The notes beneath the pieces were generated by a model. That model made no database searches. It saw nothing but the letters and a program-made list of their open reading frames with translations, and had not been told where the DNA came from. The position numbers were made by a program, and so were the translations under genes. 20,632 bases of DNA, from the NCBI GenBank assembly GCA_902802215.1, contig CADCLH010000073.1, positions 1 to 20,632 on the forward strand. Direction: 5' to 3'. The stretch is from Oscillospiraceae bacterium (lineage in GTDB: Bacteria; Bacillota; Clostridia; Oscillospirales; Oscillospiraceae). Of the stretch, positions 14,387-20,632 are shown piece by piece; the stretch's first letter is position 1; every line of letters begins with the position of its first letter.

Positions 14387-14785
14387 CTATTCCTCCGTAA
14401 GCGCGGCGAAAAGCTCGCGGACGCGCTCCGTCCGGCCGAGCAGATACAGCCAGCCGAAGAGCGCCTCCAGCCCTGTCGCCGCGTGGTATTGGGCAATGTC
14501 CGCATGGTGCGGAACGGAGTTGACCTTCGCGTTTCGTCCGCGCTTGTAAAGGGCTGTCTCCTCCTCCGTCAGAAGAGGGAGGAGCTTTTTCATGTCCTCC
14601 GCCTGGGCGGAGGCGTTGACCTGCGCGACCGTCTGCCGGTGGAGCTGGGCGACCGCGGAGGGACCGAGCGCGCACAGCCGCGTGCGAACCAGCAGCTCAA
14701 ACACGGCGTCGCCCACATGCGCCAGCGCCAGCATGCTCAGCTTGTTGACCTGCTGCTCGGTCATCGGGTTTACAAGGTTTTCCAT
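14387..14785 (-). CDS. mrnC: Mini-ribonuclease III
   Basis: 132 residues: an RNase III catalytic domain without the double-stranded RNA-binding domain. The signature LAHVGDAVFELLVR (21-34; metal ligands expected at Asp26 and nearby), KRGRNAK (81-87) and ATGLEALFGWLYLLG (103-117, Glu107) match the Firmicutes enzyme that matures the ends of 23S rRNA. The ATG at 14785 has AGGTGA upstream. That ribosome binding site lies directly after the T tract of the ftsK terminator, leaving no room for a promoter between them. It precedes rqcH by two bases, so both are probably translated from one message. Confidence 0.93.
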   Translation of the reverse strand: MENLVNPMTEQQVNKLSMLALAHVGDAVFELLVRTRLCALGPSAVAQLHRQTVAQVNASAQAEDMKKLLPLLTEEETALYKRGRNAKVNSVPHHADIAQYHAATGLEALFGWLYLLGRTERVRELFAALTEE

Positions 14786-14794
14786 AGTGTCACC

Positions 14795-14827
14795 TCAAAA
14801 GAAAAGGGCGTTTGACACGCCCTTTTC
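14795..14827 (-). terminator. Hairpin terminator between ftsK and mrnC
   Basis: A 10-bp stem (14801-14810 with 14818-14827) and a 7-base loop, followed on the minus strand by TTTTGAGGTGA. It starts 6 bases past the ftsK stop and its T tract touches the mrnC ribosome binding site, so mrnC must depend on read-through or on a promoter inside ftsK. Confidence 0.85.
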
Positions 14828-14832
14828 ACGGA

Positions 14833-17478
14833 TCAGTTGTCGTAGTCGTTCCCGTCGCCGCCCTCGTTCATCTGCGCGGCGAGCGCCATGTCGCTGTCGT
14901 CGATCAGGCCGAGCTGACGCTGGATCTCCGTCCAGCCGTCGCGGTCGACGACCACGGACCGGGGCTTGGCGCCCTCGTAGGGGCCGACGATGCCGAGCTC
15001 TTCCATCTGGTCGACGATGCGCGCCGCGCGGGAGTAGCCGAGCTTGATACGCCGCTGGAGCATCGAGACCGAACAGGACTTGGTCTCCAGCACGACCTCG
15101 ACCGCCTGCGGGAGCATCTCGTCATAGCCGCCCATCGCCTTCTCCTCCTTGTCGGAGGACGCGCTGTCGCTGTTCTTGTCCTCGGCGGCCTTGTTCATGT
15201 ACTCCTCGATCTCGTCGTTCTTCTGGGTCTCGCCGGCGCCCTCCTTGATGAACTGGATGACCTCCTCGCGCTCCTCGTCGGAGACATAAGCGCCCTGAAT
15301 GCGGATGGGCTTGCCCACGCCGACGGGAGAGAACAGCATGTCGCCCATGCCGATCAGCTTCTCCGCGCCGCCCTGGTCAAGGATGATGCGGCTTTCAAGC
15401 GTGGAGGAGACGGCAAACGCGATGCGGGACGGGATGTTCGCCTTCATGAGGCCGGTGATGACGTCGGCCGAGGGACGCTGCGTTGCGATGACCAGATGCA
15501 TGCCGGCAGCGCGGCCCATCTGCGCGACGCGGCAGATGCTCTCCTCCACATCCTTGGAGGCGATCATCATGAGGTCGGCCAGCTCGTCGATCACGATCAC
15601 GACGCGGGGCAGCGTCGCCTCGCCGGAGCTCTGGCAGTGGCGGTTGTACGCCTCGATGTCGCGCACGCCGATCTCCGAGAAAAGCCTGTAGCGCTTGAGC
15701 ATCTCCACGACCGACCACTGCAGCGCGCCCGCCGCCTTCTTCGGGTCGGTCACGACCGGGACATAGAGGTGCGGGATGCCGTTGTAGACGCCGAGCTCGA
15801 CCATCTTCGGGTCGATCATAATGAGCTTGACCTCGTCCGGGCGTGCCTTGTACAAAAGCGACAGGATCAGCGAGTTCATGCACACCGACTTGCCCGAACC
15901 GGTCGTACCGGCGATGAGCATGTGCGGGAGCTTGGCGATGTTGCCGACGATGCACTCGCCCCCGATGTCCTTGCCGAGCGCGAAGCTGAGCTTGGATTTG
16001 GCGGAGGTGAATTTGGGCGATTCGATGATGTCGCGCAGACAGACGGTGCTGACGATCTTGTTCGGCACCTCGATGCCGACGGTGGAGATCTTGTCCGGGA
16101 TCGGCGCGATGCGGACGTTGACGACGCCCAGCGCAAGCGCAAGATCGCCCGCGAGATTCGTGACGCGCGCGAGCTTGACGCCCTGATCCAGCTCGATATC
16201 GTAGCGCGTGACCGTGGGTCCGCGCGTGACGCCGACGATGGTCGCGCCGATGCCGAAGCTGCGGATCGCGCCCTCCAGCCGTTCCTTGTTGACAAGGATC
16301 TCCTCCCGCGCGTCGCCTGCCGCGGCGGTCCCGCTCTTGAGCAGGCCGACGGGCGGGTAAACATAGTCCGGCTTGTCCTCCGTCGCGGAGATGGCCTCCG
16401 CCACGGCCTGGGCCTCGGCGTTCACCTCGTCGCGGCTCATGCGCTGCACCTTGGGAGGATCGGAGATCTCCGCCGAGACGGTGACGCGCGCCTTTCCCCT
16501 GCCCTTCCCGGCGGGCGGCTTTTCGGCCGGGTTCCGGTCCGCCTTGGCTTCGTCGTAGGCCTTGAGATCGATCCCGGCGATTTTGGCAGCTTCTTCCGCG
16601 CTCAAGGGCATCACGCCCTCGGCCGCGGTCTCCTTGACGACGCTGACCTTGGGCTTCTTGCGGGATTTCGGCTCCGGCGTCGGGAGGACCGCGGTATCGC
16701 TCACGCCCTGAAAGATGCTGAGCGCGTCGTCGTCATCCTCGCCGAGCGGGATATCCATGCTGGAGGCGGAGCGCTGCACGCGCTCGATCTTCCTCGGTTC
16801 CTGCCGGGAGGCCAGCGCGCCGGAGACGGCGTCGATGGGCGTGAGCGTGTTCTCGTACAGGGCGGGATCATACGGCGTCTGGACCTGATATCTGACCTTG
16901 CTTGCGGCCTTCTTGAAGCCGGTGCGGAAAATGCAGAACAGACTCAGGCCGAGCAGAACAACAAGGACCGGAAAAGCGCCGTAGATGCTGAAGGCCATCT
17001 CCAGCCCGACCGCGAGCAGGCCGCCGAAAACGCCGCCGGAATCGAGCTCCTTGCCCTGATCGAAGAGCAGCTCGGCAAGCCGCTTGGCGTCGGCGCCCGT
17101 GACGTCGTACTGGTAGACCAGCAGACTCACCAGCGCGGAGAGAAGGATCGGCACCAGCAGGCAGCAGAAAATGCGCAGCGAGACCGGACGGCCGCGGTGG
17201 AAAAAGAGGATGTAGCTGATGACCAGAAAGGCCGGTACGCACACCCAGTAGCCCCAGCCGACAAGTCCCTTGATGGTTTCGGAAAAGAAGCGGACAAAGG
17301 CGCCCTCGCTGCTGAAAACGCTCACGCCGGTAATGACTGCCAGAAAGAAAAACAGCACGCCGCCGAGCTCGCGCCGGATCGGGGGCGCGGGTTCGGGCGG
17401 ATTGACGGGCTGCTTTCTGCCGCGGGAGGCGGAAGCGCCGGAGGATGTTTTCTTGCTTGCTTTTTTCTTCGTTGCCAT
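14833..17478 (-). CDS. ftsK: FtsK/SpoIIIE family DNA translocase
   Basis: 881 residues. This ATP-driven DNA pump moves chromosomal DNA through the closing septum in division or sporulation. The N-terminus is basic (MATKKKASKK), then about four membrane segments lie at 40-58, 72-93, 103-121 and 165-183. A charged, low-complexity linker runs to about 370. The motor domain has Walker A GTTGSGKS (524-531) and Walker B VVIVIDE (626-632). The C-terminal winged-helix gamma domain (SCSVSMLQRRIKLGYSRAA), which reads the chromosome's orientation sequences, ends with an acidic tail. The ATG at 17478 has AAGGA 11 bases upstream, 25 bases after uppP. Whether it acts as FtsK or SpoIIIE cannot be told from sequence; no second copy is in view. 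Confidence 0.96.
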   Translation of the reverse strand: MATKKKASKKTSSGASASRGRKQPVNPPEPAPPIRRELGGVLFFFLAVITGVSVFSSEGAFVRFFSETIKGLVGWGYWVCVPAFLVISYILFFHRGRPVSLRIFCCLLVPILLSALVSLLVYQYDVTGADAKRLAELLFDQGKELDSGGVFGGLLAVGLEMAFSIYGAFPVLVVLLGLSLFCIFRTGFKKAASKVRYQVQTPYDPALYENTLTPIDAVSGALASRQEPRKIERVQRSASSMDIPLGEDDDDALSIFQGVSDTAVLPTPEPKSRKKPKVSVVKETAAEGVMPLSAEEAAKIAGIDLKAYDEAKADRNPAEKPPAGKGRGKARVTVSAEISDPPKVQRMSRDEVNAEAQAVAEAISATEDKPDYVYPPVGLLKSGTAAAGDAREEILVNKERLEGAIRSFGIGATIVGVTRGPTVTRYDIELDQGVKLARVTNLAGDLALALGVVNVRIAPIPDKISTVGIEVPNKIVSTVCLRDIIESPKFTSAKSKLSFALGKDIGGECIVGNIAKLPHMLIAGTTGSGKSVCMNSLILSLLYKARPDEVKLIMIDPKMVELGVYNGIPHLYVPVVTDPKKAAGALQWSVVEMLKRYRLFSEIGVRDIEAYNRHCQSSGEATLPRVVIVIDELADLMMIASKDVEESICRVAQMGRAAGMHLVIATQRPSADVITGLMKANIPSRIAFAVSSTLESRIILDQGGAEKLIGMGDMLFSPVGVGKPIRIQGAYVSDEEREEVIQFIKEGAGETQKNDEIEEYMNKAAEDKNSDSASSDKEEKAMGGYDEMLPQAVEVVLETKSCSVSMLQRRIKLGYSRAARIVDQMEELGIVGPYEGAKPRSVVVDRDGWTEIQRQLGLIDDSDMALAAQMNEGGDGNDYDN

Positions 17479-17503
17479 GGAATCGGAATCCTTTCGATGC
17501 GGA

Positions 17504-18337
17504 TCAGAAAATCAGATACAGGATGATGGAGAGAACGCCCACGACCCAGCAATAGTAGGAAAAGCCGCCGAATTTGCCCTTCTTGCCGATCATGCGCAGG
17601 ATACGGATGGAGAAGATGCTGCTCAGGATGGCGACGGCCATGCCGATCAGATAGGCGGGGACGCTGTGCCAGTCGATCCCCTGCTCAAAGGCCTTGCCGA
17701 ACGCCAGGATGCAGGCGCCGAAAACCGCCGGGATGCTGAGCAGCAGAGAGTAGTGGACCGCGAAGCTTGGTTTGAGGCCGACGGCGATCCCGGATGTAAC
17801 GGATACGGCGGAGCGGGAGAGGCCCGGTATGGCGGAGACGGACTGGCACAGGCCGATCAGCAGCGCGTCCGTGACAGACATGTTCCCCGCGTTCTTCTTC
17901 CCGGGCGACATTTTGTCCGAGACCGCAAGCAGGCAGCCCGTCAGGATCAGCATCACGCCGACAAAGATGTTCCGGGAGGAAAGCGCGTCGATCTTCTCGT
18001 GAATCGGAAGCAGAAGAAACAGCGGGATCGTCCCGAGCACAAGCATAAAGAAGACCCGCGCCGCGACATAGCGCTCCTTCTGCTGCCCCGCATAGGGGCC
18101 CAGATTGGCAAAGGAGAGCAGCTCGTAAGCCATGGCGGACAGCTCCGGCCAGTAGACGATGACCACCGCGATCAGCGTGGCGAGGCGGAGAAGCGCGCCG
18201 AAAAGCATGTGCCCCTCCGAGACGTCAGACAGCTTGAACAGGTTATTGATGATAGACAGATGCCCGGAGCCCGAGATCGGCAGAATTTCCGCGATCCCCT
18301 GGACCAGGCCGAGAAGCACGGCGTTCCAAACCGTCAT
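17504..18337 (-). CDS. uppP: Undecaprenyl-diphosphatase UppP (BacA type)
   Basis: 277 residues, almost all membrane helices. It recycles the C55 lipid carrier of peptidoglycan and teichoic acid synthesis by removing one phosphate from undecaprenyl diphosphate. The family's catalytic loops are present: QGIAEILPISGSGHL (13-27; Gln13/Glu17 and His26) and IPGLSRSAVSVTSGIAVG. They differ slightly from the usual QGxTEFLPxSSSGHL and PGxSRSG. I chose the ATG at 18337, preceded by GGGGGT and GAGG; the TTG at 18358 would add seven residues. It has its own promoter and is followed by ftsK after 25 bases. Loss of this family lowers bacitracin resistance in other bacteria. Confidence 0.92.
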   Translation of the reverse strand: MTVWNAVLLGLVQGIAEILPISGSGHLSIINNLFKLSDVSEGHMLFGALLRLATLIAVVIVYWPELSAMAYELLSFANLGPYAGQQKERYVAARVFFMLVLGTIPLFLLLPIHEKIDALSSRNIFVGVMLILTGCLLAVSDKMSPGKKNAGNMSVTDALLIGLCQSVSAIPGLSRSAVSVTSGIAVGLKPSFAVHYSLLLSIPAVFGACILAFGKAFEQGIDWHSVPAYLIGMAVAILSSIFSIRILRMIGKKGKFGGFSYYCWVVGVLSIILYLIF

Positions 18338-18369
18338 CGCCTCATACCCCCACAGCAATCGTGAAATTC

Positions 18370-18398
18370 AGTATACCATATTATGAAAACAAAAACAA
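18370..18398 (-). promoter_or_regulatory. Promoter of uppP-ftsK
   Basis: The minus strand has TTGTTT (18393-18398), a 17-base spacer and TATACT (18370-18375) preceded by TGG, an extended -10. It lies between tepA and uppP. No terminator for tepA is seen before it. Confidence 0.7.
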
Positions 18399-18425
18399 GT
18401 GATTGCGCGCGTTCCCAGCGTGTTT

Positions 18426-19049
18426 TCAAGACCCGATCTGTCCGTGCAGCCATGAGAGCGCATCCGAAAGCGTGCCGATGGCGTCGATCAGCCCCTCCCC
18501 GACAGCCTCCCGCCCGGAGAGGATCGTGCCCACGTCGTTGGCGAGCTGTTCGGTGTTGTTCATCAGGGCGCGGTAGCGCTCCGCGCGGATATGGGAGTGC
18601 GCCGTGACGAAGTCCGTAACCCTGGCCTGCATGCGGGAGAGATAGTCGTAGGTCTGCGGCGCGCCGATGACGACGCCGCTGACCCGCACGGGATGGATCG
18701 TCATCGAGGCCGAGGCCGCGATCAGGCTGCGCTTCGCCGCGACCGCGAGCGGCACGCCGATGCTGTGTCCTCCGCCGAGCACCAGCGAGACCGTCGGCTT
18801 CTTCATCCCGGCGATCAGCTCCGCGATCGCAAGCCCCGCCTCCACATCGCCGCCCGCCGTGTTGAGCAGAATGAGCAGGCCGTCGATCTCCGGCGCTTCC
18901 TCGATCGCCGCGATGGTCGGGAGTACATGCTCATACTTGGTGCTTTTCATATCGTCCTGCAGGAGCTGATGCCCTTCGATCTGCCCGATGATGCTCAGAC
19001 AGTGGATGTTTCCCTCCGTCTTCTGCCCCAGCTCTTTGATCTCGTCCAC
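18426..19049 (-). CDS. tepA: ClpP-like serine protease TepA
   Basis: 207 residues with a ClpP/crotonase-fold protease domain. The N-terminus is EGNIHCLSIIGQIEG, followed by LLILLNTAGGDVEAGLAIAELI. The nucleophile is Ser96 in GGGHSIGVPLAVA and the catalytic His is His119 in SMTIHPVR, both as in TepA of B. subtilis; the third residue is not certain. There is no signal peptide. In B. subtilis TepA was described as 'translocation-enhancing', and its gene lies close to spoIIIE; here ftsK is two genes away with uppP in between, so the linkage is partly kept. The start is GTG at 19049, whose GGGGTGA site is buried in a hairpin (see terminator entry). Confidence 0.88.
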   Translation of the reverse strand: MDEIKELGQKTEGNIHCLSIIGQIEGHQLLQDDMKSTKYEHVLPTIAAIEEAPEIDGLLILLNTAGGDVEAGLAIAELIAGMKKPTVSLVLGGGHSIGVPLAVAAKRSLIAASASMTIHPVRVSGVVIGAPQTYDYLSRMQARVTDFVTAHSHIRAERYRALMNNTEQLANDVGTILSGREAVGEGLIDAIGTLSDALSWLHGQIGS

Positions 19050-19050
19050 A

Positions 19051-19087
19051 ACAAATCACCCCGCTGTCTATTGTTAGCAGCGGGGTG
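19051..19087 (-). terminator. Hairpin after the M18 gene that covers the tepA ribosome binding site
   Basis: A perfect 10-bp stem, CACCCCGCTG (19057-19066) with CAGCGGGGTG (19078-19087), and an 11-base loop. On the minus strand it is followed by ATTTGTTG. The second arm contains GGGGTGA, the tepA ribosome binding site, so the structure may end the upstream transcript, block tepA translation, or both. Confidence 0.75.
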
Positions 19088-19105
19088 TGTGATTAGTCAG
19101 GGGAT

Positions 19106-20488
19106 TCAGTTGTCGCTGTACGCGGCGAGAACGCCCTTGTAGGTCATATAGCAGTCAAGCTTTGCGACGACTTCAAAGGGCGCGTGCATGCACAGCAGCG
19201 GAACGCCGGCGTCGACGGTGTCGATGTTGCGGCCGGCCATGAACTTGGCGATCGTCCCGCCGCCGCCCTGATCGACCTTGCCCATCTCGCAAAGCTGGAA
19301 GACAACGCCGCTGCGGGCAAAGATGCGCCGCAGATAGGCCACGACCTCCGCCGAGGCGTCGCTTGCGCCGGACTTGCCGCGGGACCCGGTGAATTTGTTG
19401 ATGCCGATACCGTAGTTCAAACGAGCGTTGTTGCTCTTTTCCGAGACCTCCGGGTACAGCGGGTCCATCGCTGCGGTCACGTCGGAGGACAGGCAGAAGC
19501 TCTTTTCATAGCAGCGCCGGAGCTCGACGCCCTGCGACGCGCAGAGGTCCGCCATGAAGGTGTCGAAGGCGTAGCTCTTTGTTCCGGTGACGCCCTCCGA
19601 GCCGATCTCCTCCTTGTCCGCAAGCAGGCACACGCAGGTCCTCACCGGGTCCTGCACATCGAGCAGAGCCTTGAAGACCGCGTAGGCGCAGACCCTGTCG
19701 TCCTGACCGTAGCCGCCGATCATGGAGCGGTCCAGACCGATCTCGCACACGTCAAAAGCGGGCACAGCTTCAAGTTCCGCGGACAGAAAATCCTCCTCGC
19801 GGATGCCGTACATGTCGTTGAGGATGCTGAGCACCGCGAGCTTGACGCGGTCCTTGCCCTCTCCCGCGTAGGGCACGGAGCCGATCAGAAGGTTGAGCGC
19901 CTCGCCGGTGATCCCCTCAGACATGACTTTTTTCATCTGATCCTGCGCCAGATGCGGCAGCAGATCGGTAATGACAAAGCGCGGCTCGTCGCTCTCGCGG
20001 CCGATGGACACGTCAATGCGCTCGCCGCTTTGCAGCACGACGACGCCGTGCAGCTCGAGCGGAATGGTGACCCACTGATACTTTTTGATCCCGCCGTAAT
20101 AATGTGTGCGGAAATAACAGAGCTCGTCGTTCTCGTACATCGGATTCTGCTTCAGGTCCAGGCGCGGGGAATCGACATGCGCGCCTCCGATGACGGCGCC
20201 GTCGGCAAGGCTGTTGCGGCCGATGACCGCGAGCATCAGCGATTTGCCCCGGTTGCAGTTGTAGATCTTCATGCCGGGATGCAGCTCCATCCCCGGCGTG
20301 TATTCAACAAAGCCCTGCTCCCGGGCGAGCGAAATGGCGTTTCTGACTGTCTCGCGCTCGGTGCGGGAATCGTTCAGAAACGACATGTAGCCGCGGCAAT
20401 AGTCCTCCGCGGCGATATGCTCCCGGGTGTCCACGAGGTCATATCCGTTTTTCTGCTCGTAAAACAGCTTCTTCTTCAGTTCATCCAC
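19106..20488 (-). CDS. M18-family aminopeptidase
   Basis: 460 residues. The dinuclear zinc site of the M18 (aspartyl aminopeptidase/aminopeptidase I) family is complete: His104 and Asp106 in GGAHVDSPRLD, Asp263/264 in GGYGQDDR, Glu293-Glu294 in DKEEIGSEG, Asp336 in SSDVTAAMDP and His435 in CMHAPFEV. M18 enzymes release N-terminal residues, mainly Asp and Glu in the best-studied members, in the cytoplasm as large oligomers. No signal peptide is seen. The start is GTG at 20488 with AAGGAG ten bases upstream; it overlaps the end of coaE by 8 bases, so the two are co-transcribed. The length suits the bacterial group of about 460 residues. The preferred substrate is not known. Confidence 0.93.
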   Translation of the reverse strand: MDELKKKLFYEQKNGYDLVDTREHIAAEDYCRGYMSFLNDSRTERETVRNAISLAREQGFVEYTPGMELHPGMKIYNCNRGKSLMLAVIGRNSLADGAVIGGAHVDSPRLDLKQNPMYENDELCYFRTHYYGGIKKYQWVTIPLELHGVVVLQSGERIDVSIGRESDEPRFVITDLLPHLAQDQMKKVMSEGITGEALNLLIGSVPYAGEGKDRVKLAVLSILNDMYGIREEDFLSAELEAVPAFDVCEIGLDRSMIGGYGQDDRVCAYAVFKALLDVQDPVRTCVCLLADKEEIGSEGVTGTKSYAFDTFMADLCASQGVELRRCYEKSFCLSSDVTAAMDPLYPEVSEKSNNARLNYGIGINKFTGSRGKSGASDASAEVVAYLRRIFARSGVVFQLCEMGKVDQGGGGTIAKFMAGRNIDTVDAGVPLLCMHAPFEVVAKLDCYMTYKGVLAAYSDN

Positions 20489-20632
20489 GTGTCAAAATCT
20501 CCTTTATCAGCCGACGGCAGTCGTCCAGAAAGCGCTCCGGGTCGGCGTTGTTTTCCAAAGTGTAGTCACAGTTGCTTCGATAATACGCGTCCGGCTTCTG
20601 CGCCCGGATGCGCCTTAGCGCGGCCTCCCGGC
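20481..20632 (-). CDS. coaE: Dephospho-CoA kinase, C-terminal fragment (runs off right edge)
   Basis: The last 50 codons or so of a gene that enters from the right edge. The fragment includes LRRIRAQKPDAYYRSNCD, then YTLENNADPERFLDDCRRLI, and ends KEILTRG. An R-I-x-A/x-Q helix, then (A/C)DY-x-(I/L)-x-NN, then a final amphipathic helix, is the usual end of CoaE, which phosphorylates dephospho-CoA in the last step of CoA synthesis. The P-loop would be outside the window. Its stop overlaps the start of the M18 aminopeptidase gene. The call rests on the tail alone. Confidence 0.6.
   Translation of the reverse strand, partial: REAALRRIRAQKPDAYYRSNCDYTLENNADPERFLDDCRRLIKEILTRG

Noticed and set aside
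14812..17526. A 904-codon open frame on the plus strand
   Set aside because: It mirrors ftsK on the other strand, with the same biased composition and no ribosome binding site.
1..20632. CRISPR array, insertion sequence, prophage or defence island
   Set aside because: No repeat-spacer pattern, transposase, phage structural gene or nuclease system is visible in either strand.

Overview
The window reads as chromosomal DNA from a GC-rich, endospore-forming Clostridia-type Firmicute, probably Oscillospirales. That placement is inferred from gene content and base composition, not from a search. The evidence is an alpha/beta-type small acid-soluble spore protein, a probable SpoIIIAA N-terminus at the left edge, TepA near an FtsK/SpoIIIE translocase, RqcH with Mini-RNase III, strong GGAGG-type ribosome binding sites and frequent TTG/GTG starts. 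Nearly everything is on the minus strand. Only two protein genes, a cysteine-rich C_GCAxxG_C_C protein and a PAP2 phosphatase, are on the plus strand.

Layout from left to right: (1) 1-100, the first 33 codons of a probable spoIIIAA behind a sigma-E-like promoter. (2) 159-2800, a two-gene operon of a P1B-like ATPase with degenerate catalytic motifs and a HAD phosphatase, with its own promoter and terminator. (3) 2829-3790, a spore SASP gene, the divergent cysteine-rich redox protein, and a tRNA-Thr(CGT) that shares a terminator with that protein. (4) 3832-4197, a gene-free, AT-richer stretch with three DnaA-box-like 9-mers. (5) 4198-10940, a tightly packed operon uvrB-polA-rimI-tsaD-radC (DNA repair plus t6A and S18 modification) from one sigma-A-type promoter. 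(6) 10972-12658, an S-layer-homology/Ig-like exported protein and a divergent PAP2 membrane phosphatase. (7) 12610-14785, mrnC-rqcH (23S maturation and ribosome quality control). (8) 14801-18400, uppP-ftsK (undecaprenyl phosphate recycling and chromosome translocation) from a strong promoter. (9) 18426-20632, the end of coaE, an M18 aminopeptidase and tepA.

Most of the window is conserved housekeeping content and I do not see a phage, transposon, CRISPR array or defence island. The most unusual signals are inside familiar genes. PolA lacks exactly the eight residues normally found between TGRL and NIP in the polymerase active site. The P-type ATPase keeps its phosphorylated Asp but has lost the TGE, CPC and HP signatures. 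Hairpins sit on or directly against the ribosome binding sites of tepA and mrnC. Minor sites are the SpoIIIAA promoter, a tandem repeat upstream of the redox protein and the DnaA-box-like cluster.
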